Positions 1 through 11,578 of a stretch of 64,000 bases of DNA are shown in pieces. The DNA is from Nemopilema nomurai (taxonomy: Eukaryota > Cnidaria > Scyphozoa > Rhizostomeae > Rhizostomatidae). Made by a program: the position numbers and the translations under genes. Under the pieces are notes generated by a model, which saw only the letters and a list, made by a program, of their open reading frames with translations, was not told where the DNA came from and did no database searches. The DNA is taken from positions 248,001 to 312,000 of the forward strand of contig PEDN01001364.1 in the NCBI GenBank assembly GCA_003864495.1. Reading direction: 5' to 3'. The number at the start of each line of letters is the position of its first letter. Position 1 is the stretch's first letter.

Positions 1-750
1 TTTGTTGAATCTTGTAAAGTTTCGTGAAGCGCAAACTGTCAACTGTTTAGTATATTAAATGTTTCTTTCTCTTCAAAAAGCAATCTTTCTGTTGAAAATA
101 TCTAGAAGCATAAGAAAGTGTCTTTTCACCTTGACATGTAGGATTTCACTGCTTTTATAACCGAAATTTATAGACTAAATTGTGAGCATAAAGTGAAAAA
201 ATGTCTAATTTTCAAGTGGCCGTAAAATGTTACTTAGAATGCCCAATAGCTCTTACAAGTAGACTACAAGTCATTTATAGTTTTTATTACTTGTCTATTG
301 TTCTACAAAGATCTAAAATAGCATGCGATGTATTCGAAACCAACTCTGTTAAAGTTCTTCATTTTCTAAAGCCTTCATTCTGATTCGAAGTGCATTATTT
401 GACAACGATGACAATATAATGCGACCATCTTGTTTACAGTAGACTTTACAGTGAACATTCACAGTTATATTACATTTACAGTAAAAATGTAATAAATGTA
501 ATAGTAATAAATAGAAGCTACTTAGCCCTTCTTTGAAGTAAATTGTTATAGCGACAAAAATGAATGAATTTAAAATGATTTTTGTTGATTGATCAACGCT
601 TAATTTTTCGAAACTGTGCAGCATTGGAAATAGATAAACTTTTTTCTGCCATTGCTTTCCTAGTCATGTATACTGTACAATCTCAAACCACATAACCGCC
701 AATTGAAATATTTTTTACAAAGCAGTGAGCTGATTGTGTTTTTCTTCTAG
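1..750 (+). other. Presumed intron of the GMCL gene
   Basis: No coding exon could be recognised. The segment ends in a good acceptor (TTTTTCTTCTAG at 739-750) in front of the first readable GMCL exon, so it is most simply the 3' part of an intron whose upstream exon is outside the window. The short ORFs here resemble nothing and have no splice context. Confidence 0.6.
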
Positions 751-3700
751 TTTGATATTCCGTCTGTGCAGAAATATTGCGAGAATTGGCTGCAGTTGAA
801 TGCTGTGCCAGAAGTATGTATACATAAATTTTTATTTGTAGATGTTACGTGGAATATCTTGTTTTAGCATTTTGGTTAGGCAATGCTACCAGAAGGGGCG
901 TTCCAAATGACAATGAAATGGAATCTATTCACACCTCTGTCGGGCCGACATGTAATCACACAAACACTGACTTTACACTTGAAGGCTGGAGAAAAATTTC
1001 TGTAGGGAGCTCAAATTAATGATGGCACAACTTTCATGAATTGGTTTTGACTTTCTTGAATAAAGAAATTTGATATTAGCCCTTTAAAAAGTAAAAACCG
1101 GCAATGTCTTGACGGATATTATTAACTTTGTCTTCTAAGATAATTCTGACACATTTTTGTCTGGAACATGATTTTTCCAAGAAAAATGTACATTCTTTAT
1201 TATTTTTTGCAAGTAAGATCACAGTTGATGTTCCTCAATTGATCTGCTATCTTTTCTCTGAAAGATCTAAAGAGGGTATGACATTTGTCATTTTAGCTAT
1301 CTTCATCTTTCGCTTTGGCCTATCTTAGTAGCTCTTTGCTGGAGAAATTGTTGAAGTCGAGCAAGTAAGTCTGTCCTAGATTCCAGTCCCAAATTAGCAT
1401 GTTCGTAACGCAAATTATATGTTTCACTATTCTGACATACTGAGTTACGCCATTTGCCTTTTTCCTTTGATTTGTTACCTAAATGTCTGCAATGAAGAAA
1501 TTACCAACTCACAGCATTTCCCATCACCACCTTTATTTGTTGAAATATTTTGCAACATGTTAATGTATCCGTTTTTGAAATTGTCCGATTAAATCGTAAA
1601 ATGTTCAACGCGGTTAATTATCCTTTCCTATCTATGCATTGTATTTGCTAATGTATTACAATGGCTGAGTGCGATTCATCAATAAAACTCTCTATTGTTT
1701 TTCTTCAGATAAATATTGAGACAATGTCATTTTCGTAATGACGTCATCCCAAACGAATGACCATACATTATTTTCATTTATTTGATGATATTTGTTGGTA
1801 TCAATCCGCATGATATTGTAAGGCATATTTTTCAGGCATAATATGCAGTCTGCATTACTGTTTTTAACATGATGTAACTTTCCCCTTATCGTTTCTTTTT
1901 GGATAAACTCATCAGTTCTTGATACTTGACAATAATTTGAATAAAATATAAAAGTAGCTTAAGCTTTAATTTATTCTGTGTGGTCGAACGGCTGGTTTTT
2001 CATATCCGTGATCCTTGGATGCCAGGTCAGATGATCATCCGCTGCTGCATCCTAATGTCTTTTATTTGAACTCACAGCGGTATCTTTACAACGTCTTTAT
2101 TTTCACCTTTTCTTCCTTTCAAGCCTGTTTCTACACAGTGAATATCAAGTGTTCAAGTTGCTATGCAACTGGGTATTCTGCAAGCAACATCCAACGCTAC
2201 AGGTTAACGACTTTAGTTCCTTGGGCTTTGTACACAATAATCTGACTGGTCACATGTTGAATAATGATATGCTTTCAACAATTGATTGATTGAATGATAT
2301 TTTGTGATCCGAATGTTAGATTGGAACATGTCGCTTACCTATATGCATACAATGGCTCCGTTTCCCCATACACCAATTTGCGTTAATGGGCTCTCGATTG
2401 TGATTTGTATATCACTGTCAAGTTCCAATTCTCGTTAAGGTTTTTTTACAAAACGGTTTGCCTACAAAAGAAATCACCAACCTCACACTATATCAAGACC
2501 TCTCACAGTGTTTAATCCACTTCTAGATGCTTCCCAGCTGGGGAACTGTGGTTACATGGTTCATGAGGTTTGTCTCTCGAAAAGAGTTTTGTCCTTTAAT
2601 GAAAGAGAAAACAGTCGTACAGTTCATTTATTCTCAACCCCATGCTCCTATTTTAGTGCTTTCCAATATTAACTGGTCTTCTTTAACACCAACTGATCTC
2701 TCCCTCCCATAAATTTTAATTGCAATCACTATCTTTTTCTTGGCCGGATCTTTCTACATTCACTTGTCCATTTCGTTCTTCAAGTCTACTAACCATCTTT
2801 GCTATTTCCCTCAAACTATTTTCTTTATGTATAAACGCCCTGTTTTTTTTTCATTGAGAGTTTTTTAGACATTAGTAGGACTTATTTTTAGATCTTACGT
2901 ACAGAAGCTTGATACTCTTAAATAATCATTTTTTAGAGTCATTCATGTTACATTTCCATGTAAATCAGATTTCGCTTTAGTTTACAGATTTTGTTTTCAC
3001 TAATAGCAAATTATCTTTCAAACGATTCCCATAATTCTTTTCTCTACAGATTCTATCTTCACTGACAGAAAATAATTATTTAAGAATCCTATTATTCAGC
3101 TTTTCTCCGAAAAGTAGTTGAAATACTGCAATATTCAATGCTAACAATTAATGATACCTCAATGATGCTGCCACTAGAAATAACTGAAATTGTATTTTTC
3201 ATAATTTCTAGCATTCCAATCACTGTGTCATATCTGGAGTCAGCAGAGGTTTGTTTAACTTTTCGATATTTTACCGAAGATTTACCCTTTTTAACCTTTG
3301 TAATACTACTATAGTTTGATCCTGGATGTGTTGTTCATTATATAAGCTGTGATATGAAGATTCTTTTGCAATCTTTAAAACAACTACGTTAATACCAAAG
3401 GTTCTGTTGGAACGAGAAAATTTTTAGATAGTGTGAAACAGAGGGACCATAATTTTTGCATACTTGTTCGAAACTACTTAAAGTAGGCAAAGCGCGGAAA
3501 ATGAACGCTGATCAAATTAATAGCAAGTTTTATGAACAAGGTATATGTGAAAAGCGGTATAAAGTCTTTTTTACTTTGAATGATTGTACACATCTAATAT
3601 CGGCATATCTGGTGTTTTAGGCTTTAGTGCTGATTGCTAATTTTCTTTGAAACTCTGATCTTCTTTTTGTAGGGAAGACAATTTCAGCCACTATTCGAAA

Positions 3701-6700
3701 ATCTTCGACTCAAAGGAATAACAAATCGTATGTAGACCTTGTGCTTTTTATAACCTGAAACTAGTGCGAAAGAAGGCTCCTATTTTTTAAGTCTAGTTAG
3801 AGTTTACTTTCTTATTGAAAGTATGTGTATTGAAATAGTGTCAAATGCTCGAATCATAATGATTTTTTTTCGATTCAAAGGCGAGCTCTTTCATGCCAGT
3901 ATCCTAATTTCATGGTGTTCTCTTTACGTTTCAACATTTCTTTCTTGGCTGATATTTAAAACCGAATCTCTAATCTGGTAAACTGAATCGATTTTGGGCA
4001 CAATTTTTTAAGCTGGTTGTTTTAATAACAAAGTCTGACCTCTATTATGTGAACATTTCACGTATCTCAAGGACATTTTTCATTAAAGCAAATGTGTCAG
4101 TCTTATCACTTATGTTATGATAACACTAATTTTATTTGACCCAAGTGAGGAAGTGTTTACTTATTATTTGTCAGAAAAGAATGGTTTGTTTTTTAATTTG
4201 GAAAATGTTTTGTAAACTAATCGAAAAAGGACAGAGGTTACATGATTGTATTTTCAAATTATCTTGTCATTGTTTTCTTATTCTCTAGAGACAAGTTTGC
4301 GTTCATTTAAATTATTTTAGCCATTTAAAAAGGCCTTTTTAAATTTTGGGTTTCCTTCATCTGTTGCAAAGTTCATACTTCTCAATTTGCGGATGCAGCA
4401 TCCTTTTAAACCTTCGATATCCAGAATTTGGTTTGATAGAATATTGGTTGTATGTTTGTCTTTATCTCAGCCTTTAATTCAGCCTTTCCCAAAGTTTAGT
4501 GCCGCTCAACTCCGAGTTGTGGCTTTTTCTGAAGTATTTCAAACCTTTAATGAATGTTTACTTTTCCTTTTTTAGCTGGTCAGCTAGATGAAGTAAGCAA
4601 GATGAACATCTTTCCTTCAGAGTGGCTGCTAAAAGTGTTTTCATCACATTTTTACTCAGTGAGTGAATGTTTTCTCCAGCCTTTTAGATTACTGCTAGGA
4701 ATACCTTTTCAGCAAAATTATACTAATTGCCAGTGAACATTACATGTCAATAGGTTGTCAACTATTTATCAAAAATTGTATCCACCATAGGTTTGAGCAC
4801 AAGTCAATGCATATAAAATGATTTACATTTACATGGCGAAGTAGAATAATTTTAATTTATGGTACTCAGAATTAGGAGCTGATTAACATACAAATTAAAT
4901 TTAACAAAATTTATAATAACAAAAATTAGCACAGAATCTGACCGTGTACATAACGATAAAGCAAGAAGCAACATAAAAGACACTAATTCTATTTGGAAAG
5001 TAATTTTTTTAGAAGAGCGCACTTGCCACTTGGAATAAGTCATTAAGCAACTATTCAGTGTTACTCATATATAATTAGGGTAGCGTTGATCAAGCTTGGT
5101 TATCAGCCATCAGGTCAAGAAAATTATTTTTAGCGTGGAAGCTGATCCAGAGAAATATTTTGTCTTGTCTCGCACACTAAAAAAACAGCAAAGAATCTTT
5201 GTTTCATGGATGATCTTTATATCTTATTAGGGTCATTTTTTTATCGTTATGTGTTGAGCTTTTGATGAAATGAGAATGTAGTAAAGACTACAGTTAGTTG
5301 TTAGCTTTTTGGATTTTTTTATATCATTCTGAATACTCTTGGGGCTATGACATTTTCATCTGCCATCAATTAAAAATGAATCATGTTTATTGTGTAAATC
5401 ATATTTGTCTCTGTTTCTTAAGATTTGCTTACATTCGAGACCCAAAGAGTAATTCGGCATTTCATAGACCCAAAAAAATAATAGTATAACTAGCTGACCC
5501 AAAAAATAAGTATTGTCAAAGTTTTAGTAACCCGAGCACTCATACCTTGAATATATATATGAGTATCCAAAAGTAACCCGAGCACTCTTACCTTAAATAT
5601 ATATGAGTATCCCCCTGAAATCATCGAATGAACGAAAAACGACCCCTGTTTTCTTGGCATCGCTTATTATTTTAACTTTTTTATGCGTTAGCTTCAGGGT
5701 GGAGGTGACATGTCATTGTTGACAAGATTCGAGGATGGGGCAATACGATATGGGTTGATAATAGACGAGGTCAGTGGTTCATGATGCTTCTTAGCTTGAA
5801 GAAGTAGTTGAGAGATTTAGGCGCTGGAAGTCCCCAAATTTATAAAGGCTTTTCTTCGCCTTGAATGACAAGCACTATATTTAGACGTAGAAGTCTACAA
5901 AGTTTTAGTGCACTGACAAGGTGGTATTCATTAACTTAATTATACCAAATACTTAAAAACATGCATACATGTTCACAAGATCACTGTCCGTCTGTCCTTT
6001 TTGCCTTCTACAATCATTATGATTTTCGATGTTATTTTTAACACAGGAAAGCCAAATTTCCAGGACCATTCTGTTTTTCATTTCTATCTTCATTAGTCTC
6101 GTACAAAATACTAGAAGGTCTATTGTTGAATTCTAAGAGCACTTTCGTCACGCAAATGAAATTCTGAATTGAGAGGAACAGTAGTAACCCGTCTATTTTT
6201 CGTTTTTAGGCTCAGTTTGTTCAAAGTGAAGTGATATCCCTGCATGGCTTTCATTTTGATATTTATGCTGAGTTTGATGAAGACGGTCAATGCTTTATCT
6301 TCATCCAGGTAAACACCATATTTTTCATTGAAAGCAATAACTTCAGATTTTGTCAAACCAAAAAAGCATTTGTTTACAAACCTTAAAACTTAACAAAATT
6401 TAGATTACTATAAGATTTGTATCCAGTTATATTAGACATAAAATCATATTAATTCCGTTATTTTTTCATACCTTATTGCATGTTGCAGGACAGTGCACTT
6501 CACGTACAATTTTCTTCCTTTTTTCATTTATATGCTTAGCTCATCTTAATCAACGGTTTTCCTATTTTTGCTGAAAGATGATATGTTTGGTTCAACATGC
6601 AGCGTCCTCAGTGCATTGTGGGAAAAGTTGTCAGGGTTTCGAGTATCTCTTGAGATTTTTTTATTTTTTTACAGCGTTTGAAACCGACTGACCCTTTTGT

Positions 6701-8994
6701 TTCAAAGAGAATTTCCGACAGACAAACGTTTTCTGTCAGATATGACCGAGAGGTAGCCATTTTTCAAATTGAATTTATTGCCCCTTTTCACGTCTTCATC
6801 GGTTGCTTAATTTGATTTCTGCTGTCGGTCTGGATGGAGAGTTGTTAAGCCGTAGCCACATAGTTTTCGTATGTGCGTTTTACATCATAGGGCAGTCCTA
6901 AAGGATGTGATCTTTGCTAGCAAGTTTGCAGATATCGATCGGCCAAAGCAGTAATAACTACAATGCCTGCCAAAAGTGTTGGAACAATCCAATCATCTTT
7001 CCTACTAAACGTCTCCCCCCTCCCCCCACCCCACCCCCTCATATACAATGTTGGATTCCGACTGGAAAATGACAGCAAATATATGTTGGGGCGCAAATTG
7101 TGTAGCCCAAGTTTAGCGACATGTTCATCTACCTTCACAACATTGTTTAAGGGGGGGAGGGGGCTCTGTCTGCTTGAAATAGGGAAATGAGGTGAAAAAA
7201 TAGTTTATTACCAGTACAATCTCGGTGTTCCAACTACTTTTGGCGGGCATTGTAGTAGCTTATCTTTATAATTTTTTCGATCCTGTTTCACATGTCTATG
7301 CATAGTTCAATCGCATGTCGCATGTCTTTTCATCGTCAGCAAAGTTTTAATTGTAGGTTTGTATTTTACCAGTACTTTAAATAGTTTAAAGGCTTACCAA
7401 GCAATAATCCTTTTCTGATTTTTGACGTGCTTTAACGACTGCTGCTCAGATGCTTGCTCTCCGTCTTGTTGTATGCAGCACCCTTGATATGCGATTGAAG
7501 ATCAGTTAGCGGATTTTATAATGGCGGTGGGATATTAATATGACGTAACAATGCAAATCAGGCTCCAGGCCTATTTTCATTGTGACGTCATCATTAGAAA
7601 ACATATTTGTGGCTTCAAGTCGCAAATAAAATGGAAACACTAAGTCGATTTTATTTGTCAGCTTAAACCCATCGATTACTGATGGCTATAAAGACATTGA
7701 AAGAATCCTTAGCACCCACAAGTAATATTTAATCTATATTTCTGCAAGTTAGCTTACAGAGTTCTTTTTCGTATGGTTTATTGCTTTAAAGCTAGCGTTT
7801 TTATATTCCAGGTGAGATATGCAATTAAAGCTCAATATTATGACGGAGAATCGTTTGTCGTAAAAAATCTTGGTATGTTAAGTTTCTGTCTTTATACGTT
7901 TACATTTTATATCTAAGTAATTAGGGGAAATATAAGTAGCGAATGTATACTTGTTTTGTGAAAAACGCCTACATTTAAGAGGCTGCATCTTACTGTTCTT
8001 TTTATGGTTATTTCTCATTTGATTTATGTGTAGTGCAACATCACCTTAGTAGGACTGATTACAATATTCATATTAAAAGAAGATTGCATTTTATTCAAAT
8101 AAAATCTTATATATTTGGCTTTGAAATTGAGCCTTTTCTTGTTTCAAAGGGCCCAAATCGCAGTGTTTTGGTCTGAATAACAGGAGCGAAAGAAGTGACG
8201 TAAGTACAACTGCCATTGATTTATAATTGTCATCGGTGTAAGATGTGATTTTCTTAAAAAAAATCAATTTTTGAAAACCAAGCAATAGTTTCCAACAATT
8301 TCTTCGTTTAGAATAGCCAAAGAATTCTATAATGATACTTTTCTTCTTTGAAATTTTGTAGACTCAGGTTTCGATTTCCAGACCGTTGCCAACTTCAACG
8401 CCTGGCTGCATTTTGCTAGAAACCCATGCCCAAAATAGGGGTTTTGACTCTGCAATGAAACCTTCTTAAAATATCAAGTTTGAAATCAACAATTCTAATT
8501 GCTTTGGTCATTTAGCCTCTTCAATCTTCAAAGAAAGTTTTTCCGCGACTCGGCAAATGATTCCTAAAAAAACTTAACATGGCGGTTTAGATACTCGCAA
8601 TGTATCGTTTTTCCCACGCTATTTATTGCGTCATAAAAAATGTTGTGCGGAATTTAACTTTTCCAAGTCGACAAAAAAGTAATACGCGTTTTCAACTGAA
8701 TTTTAAAGTAAGTAGTTTATTAAACGAGTGCGAAGAGATTAATGAAGACTAAAGCAGTCCCGTATAACTAGAATACAGTGAAAAAGAACAATATTAGAAC
8801 AAAGTGAGCAAATAAAAAACCCAAGCAGAAAAAATTAGATGGAAATTTATAGCTGCGTTTGAACTTTTAAAGTTTTTCACATTTTATAGACAGTTTGATA
8901 ATTCTAAATATCTTTTGATTGACAGACACTGAACATTACAATGCCAGTCCTACCGCTTTATGTCACAGTTCTGCTACTATTCCCACCTTCCTGA
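751..8994 (+). CDS. GMCL1: Germ cell-less-like BTB-BACK protein (GMCL), 3' part, multi-exon
   Basis: Exons read by hand: 751-813, 1329-1364, 2124-2202, 2527-2567, 3212-3248, 3673-3727, 4576-4658, 5698-5769, 6210-6308, 6675-6752, 7812-7872, 8362-8384 (weak), 8926-8994 (TGA stop). Phases agree at every junction except 813 to 1329, where one short exon (about 10 codons) was not found. Recognised from family landmarks in order: SVQKYCENWL at the end of the BTB region, a KSSNLF segment, LPSW, YLESAEGRQFQPLFENLRL, then FPSEWLLKV, whose spacing from the preceding block equals the vertebrate spacing, and a C-terminal galectin-like beta region ending VLPLYVTVLL. In Drosophila, germ cell-less is a nuclear-envelope-associated CUL3 adaptor needed for primordial germ cell formation. 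The first exons (BTB core) lie left of the window. Exon 2527-2567 and exon 8362-8384 use weak GTT donors and are the least certain; the alignment around them is about 10 residues shorter than vertebrate GMCL1. Confidence 0.83.
5526..5620. repeat. Two-copy tandem repeat, about 47 bp unit, in a GMCL intron
   Basis: The segment GTAACCCGAGCACTCATACC plus an AT-rich stretch ending ATGAGTATCC occurs twice in direct orientation, the second copy with a few substitutions and a shorter TA run. Each copy contains ACTCATA and TATGAGT arms around the TA run, so each can fold as a small hairpin. It lies between GMCL exons 4576-4658 and 5698-5769. Confidence 0.8.
6961..7252. mobile_element. Short MITE (292 bp) with about 27-bp terminal inverted repeats and TA flanks
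   Basis: The left end CAATGCCTGCCAAAAGTGTT continues GGAACA; the right end, reverse-complemented, reads CAATGCCCGCCAAAAGTAGT then TGGAACA. The arms differ by one substitution and a two-base indel. Both ends abut TA (6959-6960 and 7253-7254), as expected for Tc1/mariner-type insertion. The inside carries an inner C-rich block (7014-7040) and a complementary G-rich block (7151-7163), giving a second inverted pair. No transposase is present, so it is non-autonomous. It sits in the GMCL intron 6753-7811. Confidence 0.8.
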
Positions 8995-11578
8995 AACTGC
9001 CAAGAAAATTTGTGGAGCCAAGAAAAATTTATTTATCTACACTTATAAGATTTTAAGTTTAGTTCTCCATAAAACTTGGTTATTTATCACCTGTGTATAC
9101 ATTATATCTACCATTTGAAGATAAAGTTTGATTTTATAGATAGGATACACCAAAAGTGGTTTAACATGTAATTATGATGTAAGTAAGTCTTGTATAATTT
9201 TTATTATTTTAGACTATTTAAAATTCAAATTTATTAAAAAGCTTGTTTTCATGTCTAGACTGATGAAATAGAGAATATTGCTAACATCCAGATGTGATGT
9301 TTGTACCAGGCTCGATCGCTTTCTTTGATTCAAAATATATTTTTGCACCGCATTTGATGAAGCCACTTTTTTGCAATAGAGGAAAACAAGCAAAAATGTC
9401 AAAAATGAAAATGAAAACGCTTTTTGAAAATAATATTTTCATTCTATTATATTTTTTGCATTTTCTATTTTAAGAGTCTTCGACAACTTTCCCTTTAGCC
9501 AGGTTTGATCTAGAAGCCATACACAGTCGAAAACAGTGCTTATTATGAATTACAAAGCGTAAGGAAAGTTTGCCCCGAGCTTGAATGCACAGTTTAGATA
9601 TTGGGGTATGCAAGGGATAACGGAAGGTGGATGGGCCAGAAAGGCAGTTTGTTGGGCGGAAAGTATTCCCTTGTAAATTGTAGATTAAGTGTTGTTTTAA
9701 TCAAGTTATTTAACGTTATAGAAAGTACGTTTTTGAGCATATCAGAATTTCAGTGAAGGTTGATTCCCACCTTTCTTTCTGAGAAGGGCAACTTGTTGTT
9801 CAAAGTATTAGTAATTGGCAGTTCATTATTTGATCGATAGCTCTAAAGGTGGTAATGGATTTATCAACAAAGAAGCTGTGATTCCAAACAATTACTGTTT
9901 TAGTAGCAGAGTTAAAAGCTAGGTTAATGCTAAAAAATGGGAGCCCGTACCCCAGTTTTGAATTGAAAGCCTCTTCTTATAAATGACTGCTTGTTAAAAA
10001 TTATTTGCCCGCCCATTTTCTTTTAATAGAATGAAATGACTTTTGCGTTCAAATTAACTATCTGCTACCCAGACACACAAGGGGAATTACTGCAATAAAC
10101 ATTTCTTGTTGATTAAAGCATTTCCAGTTAAGATTATCTTATCCTGGGAGTGGCCCTGGGATGGTGTTTCCAATGTGTGTAACACAATCCTCTTTAAGGT
10201 TTGTGATAGGATGGCGCCTCTGATTTGGCGGGAGTATGGAATATATCTATTGAGAAATTAGTCAATTCATTTGGGTCCTAAAACCTCTCATGCACAGCTC
10301 ACCCGAAGCTTAATTAGTACATTTAAAGATATTTTTCAGCCGTTTTAGCATTTTGTGATAACTGAACAAAGTACTCAGCGGCCTATGTTCAATCAAAGGC
10401 CCACTTGCAGACTTTTGCTTGTTTTTTTTTTGTTATAAACCGCGCCAGGGGAGCGCAAAACATATAGAAAATTGGAAGCATTTTGATGTAAAAGAGAAAA
10501 CAGATTCGTTGTTGGTGATAAGTCCATTTATTGGCGGTCAGTTGGAGATAATTTGCATAGCAGATCGAAATGGTAGACTTATCTAACAACTGTGACCTTT
10601 CAATTAGACTGCTATCCCATTGATCAATGGTACAGTGTTTTGCATTCTGGGCATTTTGGCATCTTAAGGCTACAGCTCTCTGTCACGCTAATGGCAAAAC
10701 ACGCACATTTAGGGAATCATGCTTGGGTTGCCAAGAGTTTATATCTCTATACCTCTGGCAAAATTTCCTCTTTGACTAAACTTTTTCACCCAAAAGCATG
10801 GGTGATGAATTAGTGACGTGTGATCGGAAAGAGAGATCACAGATGGAACAGTAGTTTCATGTTAGGGGACAAGGCATTTTTAGCACTTTTATATAGATTC
10901 TTTCTTGATGCTCTCATCAAACACATTGTGAGAAAGACGAGAAGAAAAATAAATGCAAATAACGAGTTAAGTAAGAATGGGGTAATCAAAGTGAAATGGG
11001 TATCGATATCAAGATATGATGATGTAAAAACTTATTTTCTTGGCCAGGCCCATGTTTTTGAGAGCCTTCTGTAACAATTGTTAAGTGCTTATCTCAATTG
11101 AATGCCTCTCTAACTGTGCCATCTAGCTATAAATCTGGCTCAAATTTAGAGAAAAGCACATGCGCAGACGTTGTTTATGATTTAGAAACAATATTGAGGT
11201 GCAAGGGATGTGAAAGCTGGGGCTCAGATTTTAAACTGTGGCCCTAATTTAGAACGATTTTGCTCCAAGTTTGATCGACCTTTAAGTACCCTTTTACATA
11301 ATCATAAGCAATAGCGATTAGAACTCGATTTTGTTGTTATTTACACATCCTTATTATGACACTTTTCTCGTGCCAGGAAATAATGTCACACATCGGTTTC
11401 CCTTCAGACCTCAAAATAGCATTGTCATGGTTTCAGTTCGTTATTTCGATTCAGCGTATTAAACCACGTGACTTGCCACATTTAAAAATCCCACTTCTTC
11501 GTCTGCAGTTTCAGCTGGCTCTTTAGTCGCCATAAATTGACAGCTGAAAACAGTTTACTGGGTTTTCAAGGTACACAA
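8995..11578. other. Intergenic: GMCL 3' flank and DMRT 5' flank
   Basis: No gene was recognised. The stretch is AT-rich, with only short ORFs lacking splice or homology support. A TATAAAT stands near 11129 and could be a promoter element for the DMRT gene, but position alone is weak evidence. An acceptor-like CTTCGTCTGCAG ends at 11508 and the DMRT frame is open from there to the first ATG, so an upstream non-coding or coding exon is possible. Confidence 0.5.

Noticed and set aside
1690..1730. Candidate GMCL exon after TTTTTCTTCAG at 1708
   Set aside because: In the phase required by the preceding exon it meets a stop at once; the exon at 2124-2202 fits both phase and alignment.
6120..6356. 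Minus-strand ORF of 78 codons
   Set aside because: It is the antisense shadow of the GMCL exon 6210-6308, whose + strand reading matches the family and has splice sites.
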